Below are positions 7,196-15,501 of a DNA stretch of 64,000 nucleotides, in pieces. The notes below the pieces were generated by a model. It was given only the letters and a program-made list of their open reading frames with translations. It had not been told where the DNA came from and ran no database searches. How positions within the stretch are numbered: the stretch's first letter is position 1; each line of letters begins with the position of its first letter. The translations under genes and the position numbers were made by a program. Origin of the DNA: Burkholderia sp. S171 (GTDB taxonomy: Bacteria > Pseudomonadota > Gammaproteobacteria > Burkholderiales > Burkholderiaceae); NCBI RefSeq assembly GCF_009766085.1, contig NZ_LMUF01000064.1:32108-96107 (forward strand), read 5' to 3'.

Positions 7196-8443
7196 GTGGA
7201 CGATATCGATCATCGGCAGTTAGGTAACAAGCTTGACCTGTTCCATCAGCAGGACGAAGGACCCGGAATGGTGTTCTGGCATCCGCGTGGGTGGGAGCTT
7301 TATCGCGTAGTGGAGGATTACATCCGGAGTCGAATGCGGGGCGCGGGGTTTCGTGAAGTGCGTACGCCGCAACTGCTGGCGCGTTCGCTTTGGGAACGCA
7401 GCGGGCATTGGGAGAAATTTCAGGCGGGCATGTATTCGGTGAACGGCAGTCAGCATGAGGCTCATGGTGAAGCCCAGGATGAAGCTCACGACGGCCAGCC
7501 TTATTGCCTGAAACCCATGAGCTGTCCTTGTCATGTGCAGATTTTCAATCAGCGCATTCGTTCTTATCGTGACCTGCCGATCCGATACAGCGAGTTTGGC
7601 GCGTGCCATCGCGAGGAGCCTTCGGGGTCGCTCGAGGGATTGAAGCGCACGCGCGCTTTCACGCAAGACGATGCCCATGTGTTCTGCACGGAAGATCAGG
7701 TGGAAGCCGAGGTAGGGCGGTTTTGCGACTTGCTTCGCGCGGTCTATGCCGACCTTGGCTTCTCGACGTTCCGCGTGCAACTGGCTACGCGTCCGGATCA
7801 GCGGGCAGGCGATGACGCGGTCTGGGATCGTGCGGAAGAGGCGCTTGCGAAGGCCGCGACGTCCGCCGGCCTGACGTTCGATGTGCGTCCGGGGGAAGGG
7901 GCTTTCTATGGCCCGAAACTCGAATTCCATCTGATGGATAGCCGTGGCCGTAGCTGGCAGTGCGGCACGATCCAGCTTGACTTCGTGTTGCCGGATCGAC
8001 TCGATGCAAGCTTCGTCTCGTTCGAGGATGAACACGTTCGCCCGGTGATGATTCACCACGCGGTCCTGGGCAGCATGGAGCGGTTTATCGCGATGCTTCT
8101 TGAACATCATGAAGGTTGGCTGCCGCTGTGGCTTGCGCCCGACCAGGTGACGGTGGCAACGGTGTCAGATGCCAGCGCGGGCTATGGTCAACGCGTGATG
8201 GACTTGCTCGATGAAGCGGGACTCAGGGCGGTGTTCGACGACAGGCCTGAACGGCTTGAACGAAAGATTGTTGATGCACGCGAGCAGCGGATCCCCGTTT
8301 TCATCACGGTGGGGGCACGCGACCAGCGTGACGAGACTGTGTCGCTGCGACTTCGGGACGGAACGCAAAGCACCTTCCTCATTCGAGAGGGTATCGAACG
8401 TTTGCGTGAGATGAGTCAAACGCCCGCCAAAGCACGATCGTAA
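7196..8443 (+). CDS. Threonyl-tRNA synthetase core paralogue lacking editing domains
   Basis: A 415-residue class II threonyl-tRNA synthetase that begins directly at the catalytic domain (DIDHRQLGNKLDLFH, matching about residue 240 of the 640-residue E. coli enzyme). The N-terminal TGS-like and editing domains are absent. Zinc ligands are present: Cys110 (KPMSCPCH), His161 (FTQDDAHVF) and His286 (PVMIHHAVLG). Motif 2 CHREEPSGS is intact, and the C-terminal about 105 residues form the anticodon-binding domain. Compared with E. coli it has a roughly 12-residue His/Glu/Asp-rich insertion (residues 85-101) just before the zinc cysteine. The GTG at 7196, preceded by ACGGAGA, is chosen; the longer frame from 7100 runs through the terminator hairpin. 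It should charge tRNA-Thr but cannot clear mis-charged Ser-tRNA in cis, so it is probably an auxiliary enzyme induced under threonine or Thr-tRNA shortage. Confidence 0.9.
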   Translation: MDDIDHRQLGNKLDLFHQQDEGPGMVFWHPRGWELYRVVEDYIRSRMRGAGFREVRTPQLLARSLWERSGHWEKFQAGMYSVNGSQHEAHGEAQDEAHDGQPYCLKPMSCPCHVQIFNQRIRSYRDLPIRYSEFGACHREEPSGSLEGLKRTRAFTQDDAHVFCTEDQVEAEVGRFCDLLRAVYADLGFSTFRVQLATRPDQRAGDDAVWDRAEEALAKAATSAGLTFDVRPGEGAFYGPKLEFHLMDSRGRSWQCGTIQLDFVLPDRLDASFVSFEDEHVRPVMIHHAVLGSMERFIAMLLEHHEGWLPLWLAPDQVTVATVSDASAGYGQRVMDLLDEAGLRAVFDDRPERLERKIVDAREQRIPVFITVGARDQRDETVSLRLRDGTQSTFLIREGIERLREMSQTPAKARS

Positions 8444-8756
8444 AAATAGGGAAGGAGCCGAGAACCGGCTCTTCCCTGCGCGCACCTCGCCGTTCATCCA
8501 TCATCTAGCGTGACTCCAAGGGTTTCCCCTCATTAATTCCTGCTTGACCATCGCAATATGACGTTCTAAATTATGTACATGTTCCTACATGTTCTTTTTA
8601 GAGGTTCATAAAAGGAACAAGCAACGCGGATTAAAACCGTACGGATGCCTGGAGCTTTCAATCAGGTTTCAGGCGTCGCTTTTTAGCAAAACATGTGCAT
8701 ACTTGTGCTTTACAGAGATTAGACCTTTCAAATCTCATTGGCACAGGAGTCACACC
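8444..8756. other. Intergenic region between thrS2 and GntR operon
   Basis: 313 bases without a convincing gene. It holds a promoter/operator candidate at 8544-8594 and otherwise an AT-richer untranslated leader for the GntR gene. An open frame starting at 8589 is only an upstream extension of the GntR frame. Confidence 0.5.
8544..8594 (+). promoter_or_regulatory. Promoter with doubled operator-like repeat
   Basis: TTGACC (8544-8549) and TAAATT (8567-8572) form a sigma-70-like pair with a 17-base spacer. Immediately downstream are the palindrome ATGTACAT (8573-8580) and the direct repeat TACATGTTC at 8576-8584 and 8586-8594, one helical turn apart. A repressor bound here would block the promoter. 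The neighbouring GntR/HutC-type protein is the obvious candidate (inference). Confidence 0.45.
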
Positions 8757-9488
8757 ATGGTTAAACGAGCAGTAAAAACCGCAGAGGTCGGACGCTCGAA
8801 GGCACATATGGTTGCCGCTACGATCGAGCAGGAAATCCTCACCGGGCGTCTGCCGTTCGGGCAGCAACTGGAAAGCGAGAACGAGCTGGTCGAGCGTTTC
8901 GCGGTCAGCCGTAACACGGTTCGCAAGGGGCTCGACCTGCTGACGAGCGGTGGCTTGATTACGCGCAAGGGCGGTATTGGTTCATTCGTGACGTTCAACG
9001 GTCAGGCACTTGACGGGACGCTTGGCTGGACCACCGCGATAGAAAAAGCGGGCGGCGCGCAAACCCGTTTGCTGCAGATTGCGCTGATCGAAGACGAGGC
9101 GCTTGCGCAGGAGTTGAAGCTTGAGCGCACAGCCTTCGTGGCGATCGACCGGATGCGCGTGATTGGCACCGACACCGACGCGCAGTGCATTTCGCTCGAA
9201 CGCAGCCGCTTGCCGTTCAACGACGACCTCGCCGCGTTGCCGCTGGAAGGGCTCGTAGGGGGATCGCTGAACCGGACGTTGATCGAGCACGGCATGGTGC
9301 CGCATCACGGCGAGCAATGGGCCGAAGTGGTCGGACTGGAAGCGGCCGATGCACGCCTGCTCAAGCGTCGTGCCGGCACTTCGTTCCTGCGTTCGCGACG
9401 GCTCACGCGGGACCGGGATGAACGGATTATCGAATATGTCGTGAGCTTGCTGGACCCGGCTTTTTTTGCACTACACCTGGAATTCTGA
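8757..9488 (+). CDS. GntR/HutC-family transcriptional regulator
   Basis: A 243-residue regulator. Residues about 15-80 form a GntR winged helix (IEQEILTGRLPFGQQLESENELVERF...SRNTVRKGLDLL with wing GLITRKGGIGSFV). Residues about 100-240 form a UTRA ligand-binding domain of the HutC subfamily, which usually senses the substrate or an intermediate of the pathway it controls. The ATG at 8757 has CAGGAG 8 bases upstream; the longer frame from 8589 has no support. The stop overlaps the ATG of the ADP-ribosylglycohydrolase gene (TGATG), so it heads a four-gene operon and most likely represses it. Confidence 0.88.
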   Translation: MVKRAVKTAEVGRSKAHMVAATIEQEILTGRLPFGQQLESENELVERFAVSRNTVRKGLDLLTSGGLITRKGGIGSFVTFNGQALDGTLGWTTAIEKAGGAQTRLLQIALIEDEALAQELKLERTAFVAIDRMRVIGTDTDAQCISLERSRLPFNDDLAALPLEGLVGGSLNRTLIEHGMVPHHGEQWAEVVGLEAADARLLKRRAGTSFLRSRRLTRDRDERIIEYVVSLLDPAFFALHLEF

Positions 9489-10525
9489 TGTCTTCGTCTT
9501 TGCTTTTGAATCACACCACGTTGGCGGATCGCGCACGCGGCGCCTTCTACGGTCTTGCACTCGGCGACGCCTTCGGCATGCCGACCCAGTCGCTTAGCCG
9601 CGAGCGGATCGTCGAGCAGTTCGGACGGATCGACAAGCTGGAAAACGCGTTTCCGGATCAACCGATCGCGCCGGGTCTTCGGGCTGGCTCCATCACCGAC
9701 GACACGGAACAAGCGGTCCTCGTTGCGCATTTGCTGGCCGACGGCCACGGCAAGATCGAACCGATGGCGTTCGCGCATGCGTTGATCGAATGGGAAGCGT
9801 CCATGAAAGCGCGCGGTTCGCTCGACTTGCTGGGGCCATCGACGAAACAGGCCATCGTGCGCATTGCCGCCGGTGAAGATCCGCTGCGTACGGGCCGTTT
9901 CGGTACGACCAATGGCGCGGCCATGCGCGTGACGCCGGTCGGGATTGCGTTTGACCTGAGGCGCCAGGACCTGTTTATTGATGCCGTCGTGCAGTCGTGC
10001 GTCGTGACGCATAACACCACGCTTGGCATTTCGAGCGCGGCGGCGGTGGCGGCAGCGGTATCGGCCGGACTGAACGGCGCGAGCCTGATTGAAGCACTGG
10101 AAGCCGGCATTTCGATGGCCGAGGCCGCCGAGAGCCGAGGCTTCTGGGTGGCGGGCGGGCGCATTGCACCGCGCATTCGCCATGCACGTGAGCTGATGCG
10201 CAACTGCGCCGCGCACGAGGTGGCGGACACGATCTATGACGTGATCGGCACATCGGTGGCATCGCAGGAATCGGTTGTGGCGACGTTCGCGCTGGCCTTT
10301 GATCTGGATGCACGCAACAGCACGATCGAAGCCGCCCTGGGGGCTGCGGCGAGCCTGGGCGGGGACACCGACACGATCGCCGCCATGCTCGGCGCGATCC
10401 TCGGCGCGTGCGCCGGTTACGACGCGCTGCCGGCCGGTCCTATCGAGATTATTCGACGCGTGAATTCGCTCGATCTAGAGCCGCTGGTCGACCGCTTGCT
10501 TGGACTGCGCGCCGCGGCTGCCTGA
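9488..10525 (+). CDS. ADP-ribosylglycohydrolase (DraG/ARH) family protein
   Basis: A 345-residue protein with the two metal-binding signatures of the DraG/ARH fold: GSITDDTEQAVLVA near residue 73 and LGGDTDTIAAMLGAILGA near residue 292. These residues hold two Mg2+ ions that hydrolyse an N-glycosidic bond to ribose. Classical members remove ADP-ribose from proteins. Here the gene is coupled to a GntR regulator, an NCS1 nucleobase/nucleoside permease and a PfkB sugar kinase, which points instead to a small-molecule nucleoside- or ribosyl-hydrolase in a salvage pathway (inference). It starts within the last base of the upstream stop codon, so translational coupling is likely. Confidence 0.88.
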   Translation: MSSSLLLNHTTLADRARGAFYGLALGDAFGMPTQSLSRERIVEQFGRIDKLENAFPDQPIAPGLRAGSITDDTEQAVLVAHLLADGHGKIEPMAFAHALIEWEASMKARGSLDLLGPSTKQAIVRIAAGEDPLRTGRFGTTNGAAMRVTPVGIAFDLRRQDLFIDAVVQSCVVTHNTTLGISSAAAVAAAVSAGLNGASLIEALEAGISMAEAAESRGFWVAGGRIAPRIRHARELMRNCAAHEVADTIYDVIGTSVASQESVVATFALAFDLDARNSTIEAALGAAASLGGDTDTIAAMLGAILGACAGYDALPAGPIEIIRRVNSLDLEPLVDRLLGLRAAAA

Positions 10526-10600
10526 CACGCTTTAACCCGCGCTTTAACGCACTTTTTTCGCAGCACCCGCTGTACCCTCTAATCTGGAGATCGGACTCAG

Positions 10601-12040
10601 ATGGCTTCGTCACGCACGTCAAACAGCGCTCGCCGAGTCGAGACGCGTGGTATTGAACCCGTACCGGAAGGCGAATGTCATGGGCATCCGCTGCAGCTTT
10701 TCTGGGTCTGGTTCGCCGCCAACATCAGCATCCTTGGACTGCCGCTCGGCGCGACGCTGGTTGCTTTCCAGCATCTTGCGATCTGGCAGGCCGCGCTTGT
10801 CGCGGTGATCGGTGCGGCGGGATCGTTCGCGATCGTCGGCGTAATCTCGATCGCCGGACGGCGCGGGCATGCGCCGAGTCTCACACTGTCGCGTGCGATC
10901 TTCGGCGTGCGCGGCAACATTGGGCCGACTATCGTTTCACTGTTGTCACGGCTCGGCTGGGAGACCGTCAACACGACCACCGCGGCGTACGTGCTGCTGT
11001 CGCTGGCAACCATTGTGTTCGGCACGCCGGCGGAAGCCAAGAACGCGCCGGTGCTGACGCTTGTGTTCATCGCCGTGTTCGTGGTGCTGACGATGATCGT
11101 GTCGGGGCTCGGTCACGCTACGCTGCTCGTGATCCAGAAGTGGTCCACGTATGTCTTCGGCGTGCTCAACTTGCTGGTGGCCGGCTTCCTCGTGACGGCG
11201 ATCGACTGGCATGCGGTGTTTAACGCAGCGCCTGCGCCGTTGAGCGCTGTCATCATCGGTATCGGGACGATTGCAGCGGGTACCGGGATTGGCTGGGCTA
11301 ACGCGGGCGCCGATATGTCGCGCTATCAGGCACCGACGGTCAAGGGACCGGCACTGGTGGCATCCGCCGCGTTCGGCGCGGGCATTCCGCTGATCCTTCT
11401 CGTCACGCTGGGCGCGCTGCTGTCAGTGGGCAACGATCATCTCGCGTCAGCCACAGACCCAATCGCCGCGATCCGCGAAATGTTGCCTACGTGGATGGCT
11501 ATCCCGTACCTGATCACAGCGTTCGGCGGTTTGCTGCTGTCCAACTATCTGTCCGTGTATTCGGCGGGTTTGACGACGCTCACACTCGGCCTGAAGGTGA
11601 AGCGCGTGCAAGCGGTGGTGGTCGATGTCGTGGTGATCTTTGCCGGCTCGATCTACTTCATGCTGATTGCCGGGAGCTTCTATGGTCCGTTCATCGGCTT
11701 CATTTCACTACTGGCGGTGCCTATCACGGCGTGGGTTGGTATCTTCGTGGTGGATCTGATTCATCGCCACGAATACTCCCCGACCGACTTGCTCGATGTC
11801 TCCCCGCGTAGCGCCTACTGGTACAAGGGCGGCATTGAATGGCGTGCATTCGGTGCGTGGGCGCTGGCGATCGTGCTGGGTTTTTGTTTCCTCTCCACCG
11901 GTGCAATCCACAGCATATTCGCGGACTCCTGGTTTGGACGCAATGGCCTCGGATGGATCGTGACGTTCGTCGTGGCAGCAGGCCTATACGCCCTGTTAGG
12001 CGGTGCACGCGGTGCAGCTAAACGTTGGAAGACAGCATGA
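10601..12040 (+). CDS. NCS1-family nucleobase/nucleoside permease (CodB-like)
   Basis: A 479-residue membrane protein with about 12 hydrophobic segments. The N-terminal pattern (LFWVWFAANISILGLPLGATL, then LSRAIFGVRGNIGPTIVSLLSRLGWETVNT) is typical of nucleobase:cation symporter-1 transporters such as cytosine or hydroxymethylpyrimidine permeases. It lies 75 bases after the ADP-ribosylglycohydrolase, and its stop codon overlaps the start of the PfkB kinase (ATGA at 12037-12040). In context it should bring the operon's nucleoside- or base-like substrate into the cell. The exact ligand is not predictable from sequence. Confidence 0.88.
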   Translation: MASSRTSNSARRVETRGIEPVPEGECHGHPLQLFWVWFAANISILGLPLGATLVAFQHLAIWQAALVAVIGAAGSFAIVGVISIAGRRGHAPSLTLSRAIFGVRGNIGPTIVSLLSRLGWETVNTTTAAYVLLSLATIVFGTPAEAKNAPVLTLVFIAVFVVLTMIVSGLGHATLLVIQKWSTYVFGVLNLLVAGFLVTAIDWHAVFNAAPAPLSAVIIGIGTIAAGTGIGWANAGADMSRYQAPTVKGPALVASAAFGAGIPLILLVTLGALLSVGNDHLASATDPIAAIREMLPTWMAIPYLITAFGGLLLSNYLSVYSAGLTTLTLGLKVKRVQAVVVDVVVIFAGSIYFMLIAGSFYGPFIGFISLLAVPITAWVGIFVVDLIHRHEYSPTDLLDVSPRSAYWYKGGIEWRAFGAWALAIVLGFCFLSTGAIHSIFADSWFGRNGLGWIVTFVVAAGLYALLGGARGAAKRWKTA

Positions 12041-12987
12041 CCCAAGCAGACTTACAGCAGCAGGCATCGAGATTGATTCATACGGGGCAGGTGATTGTCG
12101 ATCTGGTCATGCAGATCGATACGCTACCTGCGCCCGGCGGCGACGTGCTCGCGCACAACGCAAGCTTCGAAGTAGGCGGCGGTTTCAACGTGATGGCCGC
12201 AGCGCGACGCAGCGGCATGCGCGTGGTGTATCCGGGCGGTCATGGGCATGGACGTTTCGGCGACATGGCACGCCAGACGTTAGCGCTGGAAGGTGTGGAG
12301 ATTGCGGGCCCCGAAGTCGCGGACCAGGACACCGGCTTGTGCGTTGCCATTGTCGATGCATCCGCCGAGCGCACGTTCGTCTCGTACATGGGCGCGGAAA
12401 GCGTGCTCGAGCGGCACGTGCTCGATGCGCTCTCGGTGAACGCGCACGACATTGTTTATGTCAGCGGTTATAGCCTGATGCTCGCGAACAAGGGCGCTGT
12501 GCTTGTCGACTGGCTTGAGCAACTGCCTTCGGAAACGCGTGTGGCTTTTGATCCGGGACCGCTGGTCGATGCGATCGATGCAACGTTGCTTGCGCGCATG
12601 CTCGCCGTCGTATCAATCTGGACGAGCAACCGCGTGGAAGCATTGCGTTTCGCCAAGACCGACAATTTCGATGCAGCATTTGATTCGATCATCGCGAGGT
12701 TGAGAAACGGCGCGCTCGCCATCGTGCGCGATAGTGCTTCGGGCTGTCATCTGCGCGTGGGTGAAACGCGCGACCACGTACCGGGCTTCGCGGTAAAAGC
12801 AGTCGACAGCAACGGTGCCGGCGATGCTCACGCGGGCGTGTTCCTGGCCGCGCTTGCGACCGGTGTCGATCCACGAACGGCCGCTCGTCGCGCGAACGCT
12901 GCGGCGGCGATTGCCGTGACGCGTTACGGACCTGCAACGTCGCCGGATGCGGCGGAGATCGATGCGTTCATCGCGTCGAATGCTTAG
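12037..12987 (+). CDS. PfkB-family carbohydrate (ribokinase-like) kinase
   Basis: A 316-residue PfkB kinase. The N-terminal half shows the substrate-binding glycine pair (GGGFNVMAAARRSGM) and the C-terminal half the catalytic signature DSNGAGDAHAGVF, where the Asp of GAGD is the base that activates the sugar hydroxyl. Members phosphorylate ribose, fructose, nucleosides or pseudouridine with ATP. The ATG at 12037 overlaps the permease stop (ATGA); a start at 12025 would add four residues. In this operon it most simply phosphorylates the ribose (or the nucleoside) released after uptake, completing salvage (inference). Confidence 0.88.
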   Translation: MTQADLQQQASRLIHTGQVIVDLVMQIDTLPAPGGDVLAHNASFEVGGGFNVMAAARRSGMRVVYPGGHGHGRFGDMARQTLALEGVEIAGPEVADQDTGLCVAIVDASAERTFVSYMGAESVLERHVLDALSVNAHDIVYVSGYSLMLANKGAVLVDWLEQLPSETRVAFDPGPLVDAIDATLLARMLAVVSIWTSNRVEALRFAKTDNFDAAFDSIIARLRNGALAIVRDSASGCHLRVGETRDHVPGFAVKAVDSNGAGDAHAGVFLAALATGVDPRTAARRANAAAAIAVTRYGPATSPDAAEIDAFIASNA

Positions 12988-13088
12988 GCAAGTTAAGCGA
13001 ATCCCCAGCGTCTAACCGCGCGGTGAAAGCGCGATTGTGCCAGCGCGTATATGCTCAGTTTCCCCGCGATGCATCCTGGAGAAACCGC

Positions 13089-14129
13089 ATGACCTCAGCT
13101 ACCGCTCGACAAATCGTGTTGGCCTCGCGTCCCGCCAGCGGCCGCGCCGCGCTCTCTGATTTTCGCCTCGAAGAAGTGCCCATCCCCGTGCCGGGTGAAG
13201 GGCAGGTGCTGCTGCGTGTGGACTATCTATCGCTCGATCCGTACATGCGCGGCCGCATGAACGACGCACGTTCATACGCGAAACCCGCACAGATCGGCGA
13301 GGCGATGCCCGGCGAGAGCGTGGCGACGGTAATTGAATCAAACGACGCAACACTCCCGGCCGGTGCCCAGGTGCTCGTGAACGCGGGCTGGGTCAGCCAC
13401 GCGGTGGCCGATGCCCGCGACCTGAGTCCATTATCCGCAGACGGCATTGCGACGCGCGCTTATCTTGGTGTGCTCGGCATGCCGGGCTTCACGGCTTATG
13501 CCGGCATGGCGGCGATCGGCAAGCCGAAGAGCGGCGAGACGGTGGTGGTCGGCGCGGCGAGCGGCCCGGTGGGCTCGCTCGTGGGTCAGCTTGGCAAGAT
13601 CGCCGGCGCCCGCGTCGTGGGCATTGCGGGCGGTGCGAAGAAGTGCAGCTATGTGGTGGATGAACTTGGCTTCGATGCCGCCATTGATCATCGCGCGCCC
13701 GACTTCGCCGATCAGTTGGCGAATGCATGTCCCAAGGGTATCGACGTGTATTTCGAGAACATCGGCGGCGCGGTGTGGAAGGCTGTGCTGCCTTTGCTCA
13801 ATCAATACGGCCGCGTGCCCGTCTGTGGATTGATGGCGCAGACGTCGGGCCACAATGCTGATGCAGACGATGGCCTCGCCGCGACCATGCGCGCGATTCT
13901 GACGCGCAGCCTCACGGTGCGCGGTTATATCAACTATGAGTTCCTGCCCGAGTACCGGGACGCTTTCCTGCGTGATGTCGGCGGTTTTTTGCGTGCGGGT
14001 CAGGTGAAGCATCTGGAGGACGTCACCGTGGGGTTGGAGAACGCGCCGCAAGCGTTCCTTGACATGATCGACGGCCGCAATTTCGGCAAGGTGCTGGTGC
14101 GGGTGTCTGAGGAAGCGAAAGCCCGATGA
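13089..14129 (+). CDS. NADP-dependent oxidoreductase, CurA/leukotriene B4 reductase type
   Basis: A 346-residue zinc-independent medium-chain reductase. The N-terminal GroES-like part contains YLSLDPYMRGRM, diagnostic for the CurA/PtgR/LTB4DH group. The nucleotide-binding region reads VVVGAASGPVGSLVGQLGKIAGARVVGIAGG, and the C-terminus holds GYINYEFLPEY. Members reduce the C=C bond of alpha,beta-unsaturated ketones or aldehydes with NADPH. The ATG at 13089 is taken as the start; the upstream extension to 13023 is not conserved in character. It stands alone, followed by vapBC, so a general detoxifying role is likely. Confidence 0.88.
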   Translation: MTSATARQIVLASRPASGRAALSDFRLEEVPIPVPGEGQVLLRVDYLSLDPYMRGRMNDARSYAKPAQIGEAMPGESVATVIESNDATLPAGAQVLVNAGWVSHAVADARDLSPLSADGIATRAYLGVLGMPGFTAYAGMAAIGKPKSGETVVVGAASGPVGSLVGQLGKIAGARVVGIAGGAKKCSYVVDELGFDAAIDHRAPDFADQLANACPKGIDVYFENIGGAVWKAVLPLLNQYGRVPVCGLMAQTSGHNADADDGLAATMRAILTRSLTVRGYINYEFLPEYRDAFLRDVGGFLRAGQVKHLEDVTVGLENAPQAFLDMIDGRNFGKVLVRVSEEAKAR

Positions 14130-14167
14130 ACGTTGTTTGTGTATCCCGTCTTTCATTGATGAGATAT

Positions 14168-14227
14168 TGTACACACGTGTATTTACATTGAGGGCGTTTG
14201 CGACTATAGTACATCCAATGTACACAC
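14168..14227 (+). promoter_or_regulatory. vapBC promoter and operator
   Basis: A sigma-70-like promoter, TTTACA (14182-14187) with 17 bases to TATAGT (14205-14210), is bracketed by palindromes: ACACGTGT (14173-14180) and GTACAT-CCA-ATGTAC (14209-14223). The word TGTACACAC occurs on both sides (14168-14176 and 14219-14227). This is the usual layout for autorepression by a VapBC complex. Confidence 0.65.
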
Positions 14228-14239
14228 AAGGAGTTCGCT

Positions 14240-14476
14240 ATGCCCACCACGAAAGTTTTCCGAAATGGAAATTCGCAGGCCGTGCGCATTCCCGCCGAAC
14301 TGGCCTATGACCGTATGGATATGGAAGTCGATATCGAACGGGTGGGTGACGAATTGAGGATTCGACCGGTACGTCGATCTCTGGCGGGCGTGCTGAAAAC
14401 CTTTGCGAAATTCGGACCGGATTTCACAGTGGAAGGTCGTGATGAACACGAGCAGACGGACCGCGAGGATTTGTAA
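14240..14476 (+). CDS. vapB: VapB antitoxin (AbrB-type)
   Basis: A 78-residue protein whose first 45 residues form a swapped-hairpin AbrB/MazE DNA-binding domain (TTKVFRNGNSQAVRIPAELAY). The acidic, flexible C-terminus (GRDEHEQTDREDL) would wrap around the toxin active site. AAGGAG lies 7 bases upstream of the ATG. The stop codon shares a base with the vapC start (TAATG), so translation is coupled. It should neutralise VapC and, with it, repress the operon through the palindromes at 14168-14227. Confidence 0.9.
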   Translation: MPTTKVFRNGNSQAVRIPAELAYDRMDMEVDIERVGDELRIRPVRRSLAGVLKTFAKFGPDFTVEGRDEHEQTDREDL

Positions 14477-14877
14477 TGCCGCTTTATATGCTCGACACGA
14501 ATATTTGCATCTACCTGATGAAAAACCAACCCGAGCAAGTTGCTCGACGTTTTGAGAAATGTTATTTCGGCGACGTGGTCATGTCTGCTATCACGTTTGC
14601 CGAACTGGAATACGGTGTGGCGGTTTCAGCTAATCCAAAGCGTGAACAACGCAATCTTGTGGCGCTGACACAAGACATTCGAGTGATGCCGTTTGACGCT
14701 GCGGCAGCGACCGCCTACGGCCCTATCCGGGAAGCAACACGCGAACGGAAAAAGGATCATCTCGACAAGCTGATCGCTGCGCATGCCTCCGCGTTAGACG
14801 TAATTCTGGTTACCAACAACGAACGCGATTTCGCGCACTATCCTGGCGTTAAAGTTGAAAACTGGCTAAACGCGTAA
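14476..14877 (+). CDS. vapC: VapC toxin (PIN-domain ribonuclease)
   Basis: A 133-residue PIN-domain protein of the type II toxin VapC. The acidic active-site residues are visible: Asp7 in YMLDTNICIYLM, Glu43 in FAELEYGV, Asp97 in DHLDKLIAAHA and Asp118 in TNNERDF. VapC enzymes cleave specific tRNAs or rRNA with Mg2+. All catalytic acids are kept, so the toxin appears intact. It is coupled to vapB directly upstream. The cleavage target cannot be read from the sequence. Confidence 0.92.
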   Translation: MPLYMLDTNICIYLMKNQPEQVARRFEKCYFGDVVMSAITFAELEYGVAVSANPKREQRNLVALTQDIRVMPFDAAAATAYGPIREATRERKKDHLDKLIAAHASALDVILVTNNERDFAHYPGVKVENWLNA

Positions 14878-14910
14878 TCCGATGGCGGTCCGCGCCAACG
14901 CATCCACCGC

Positions 14911-15501
14911 TTAGTCTTTCGGGTTCACCAGCGACGTCAGCACGTGATCCGCCCATTGCCCGTCGATCTTGAGATACGCCTTGGCCAGCCCTTCGTGCTC
15001 GAATCCAACGCTGGCCAGCAGGCGCCCGCTGCGATCATTCTCCGGCCGATAACTTGCCATAACACGATGCAGCCCGCAGGCATCGAAGATAAAACCCAGC
15101 GCCGCAGCGAGCGCCTCACGCATCAGCCCGCGTCCCTCGTAATGCTGGTCGATCGAATATCCAAGATGGCATGCCTGAAACGGCCCCCGCACGATGTTCG
15201 TGAAATGGCAGTCGCCAATCAGCACATTGCGGCGTTCGCTCGAGAAAATCAACAGATGCAGCGCAGTACCGGCAGCCATTGCATTTTCCATTAACGCCAT
15301 GCGTTCATTCGCGGCTTGCATGGTGAAGAACGAGTCTTCCCGCAACGGCTCCCAGTGGTCCAGATGCGCGCGATTGGCGAGCCGGTAGATCAGCAGCGCG
15401 CCGGTGTACTGACTGCTAGCCGGACGCAGAACAACACGCTCTGTTTTCATGCCCTCCGGCGGAAATTGCGCCATGGCGCGGTGCTCGGCTTCGATTGCCA
15501 T
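14911..15501 (-). CDS. GNAT-family N-acetyltransferase (RimJ/RimL-like)
   Basis: About 196 residues from the ATG at 15501. The acetyl-CoA binding region LGYSIDQHYEGRGLMREALAA has the R/Q-x-x-G-x-G/A pattern of GNAT enzymes. The C-terminal CGLHRVMASYRPENDRSGRLL with GFEHEG is typical of RimJ/RimL N-terminal or amino-group acetyltransferases. The frame is open to 15639, but the extra 46 residues look unlike the family, so I use the internal Met; its ribosome binding site is weak and the start could lie a few codons further in. It is convergent with vapC. The acetyl acceptor is unknown. Confidence 0.8.
   Translation of the reverse strand: MAIEAEHRAMAQFPPEGMKTERVVLRPASSQYTGALLIYRLANRAHLDHWEPLREDSFFTMQAANERMALMENAMAAGTALHLLIFSSERRNVLIGDCHFTNIVRGPFQACHLGYSIDQHYEGRGLMREALAAALGFIFDACGLHRVMASYRPENDRSGRLLASVGFEHEGLAKAYLKIDGQWADHVLTSLVNPKD

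Noticed and set aside
6970..7227. 85-codon plus-strand frame overlapping the leader peptide in another frame
   Set aside because: It overlaps both the leader and the synthetase start, has no ribosome binding site and no family resemblance; the Thr-rich frame explains the region better.
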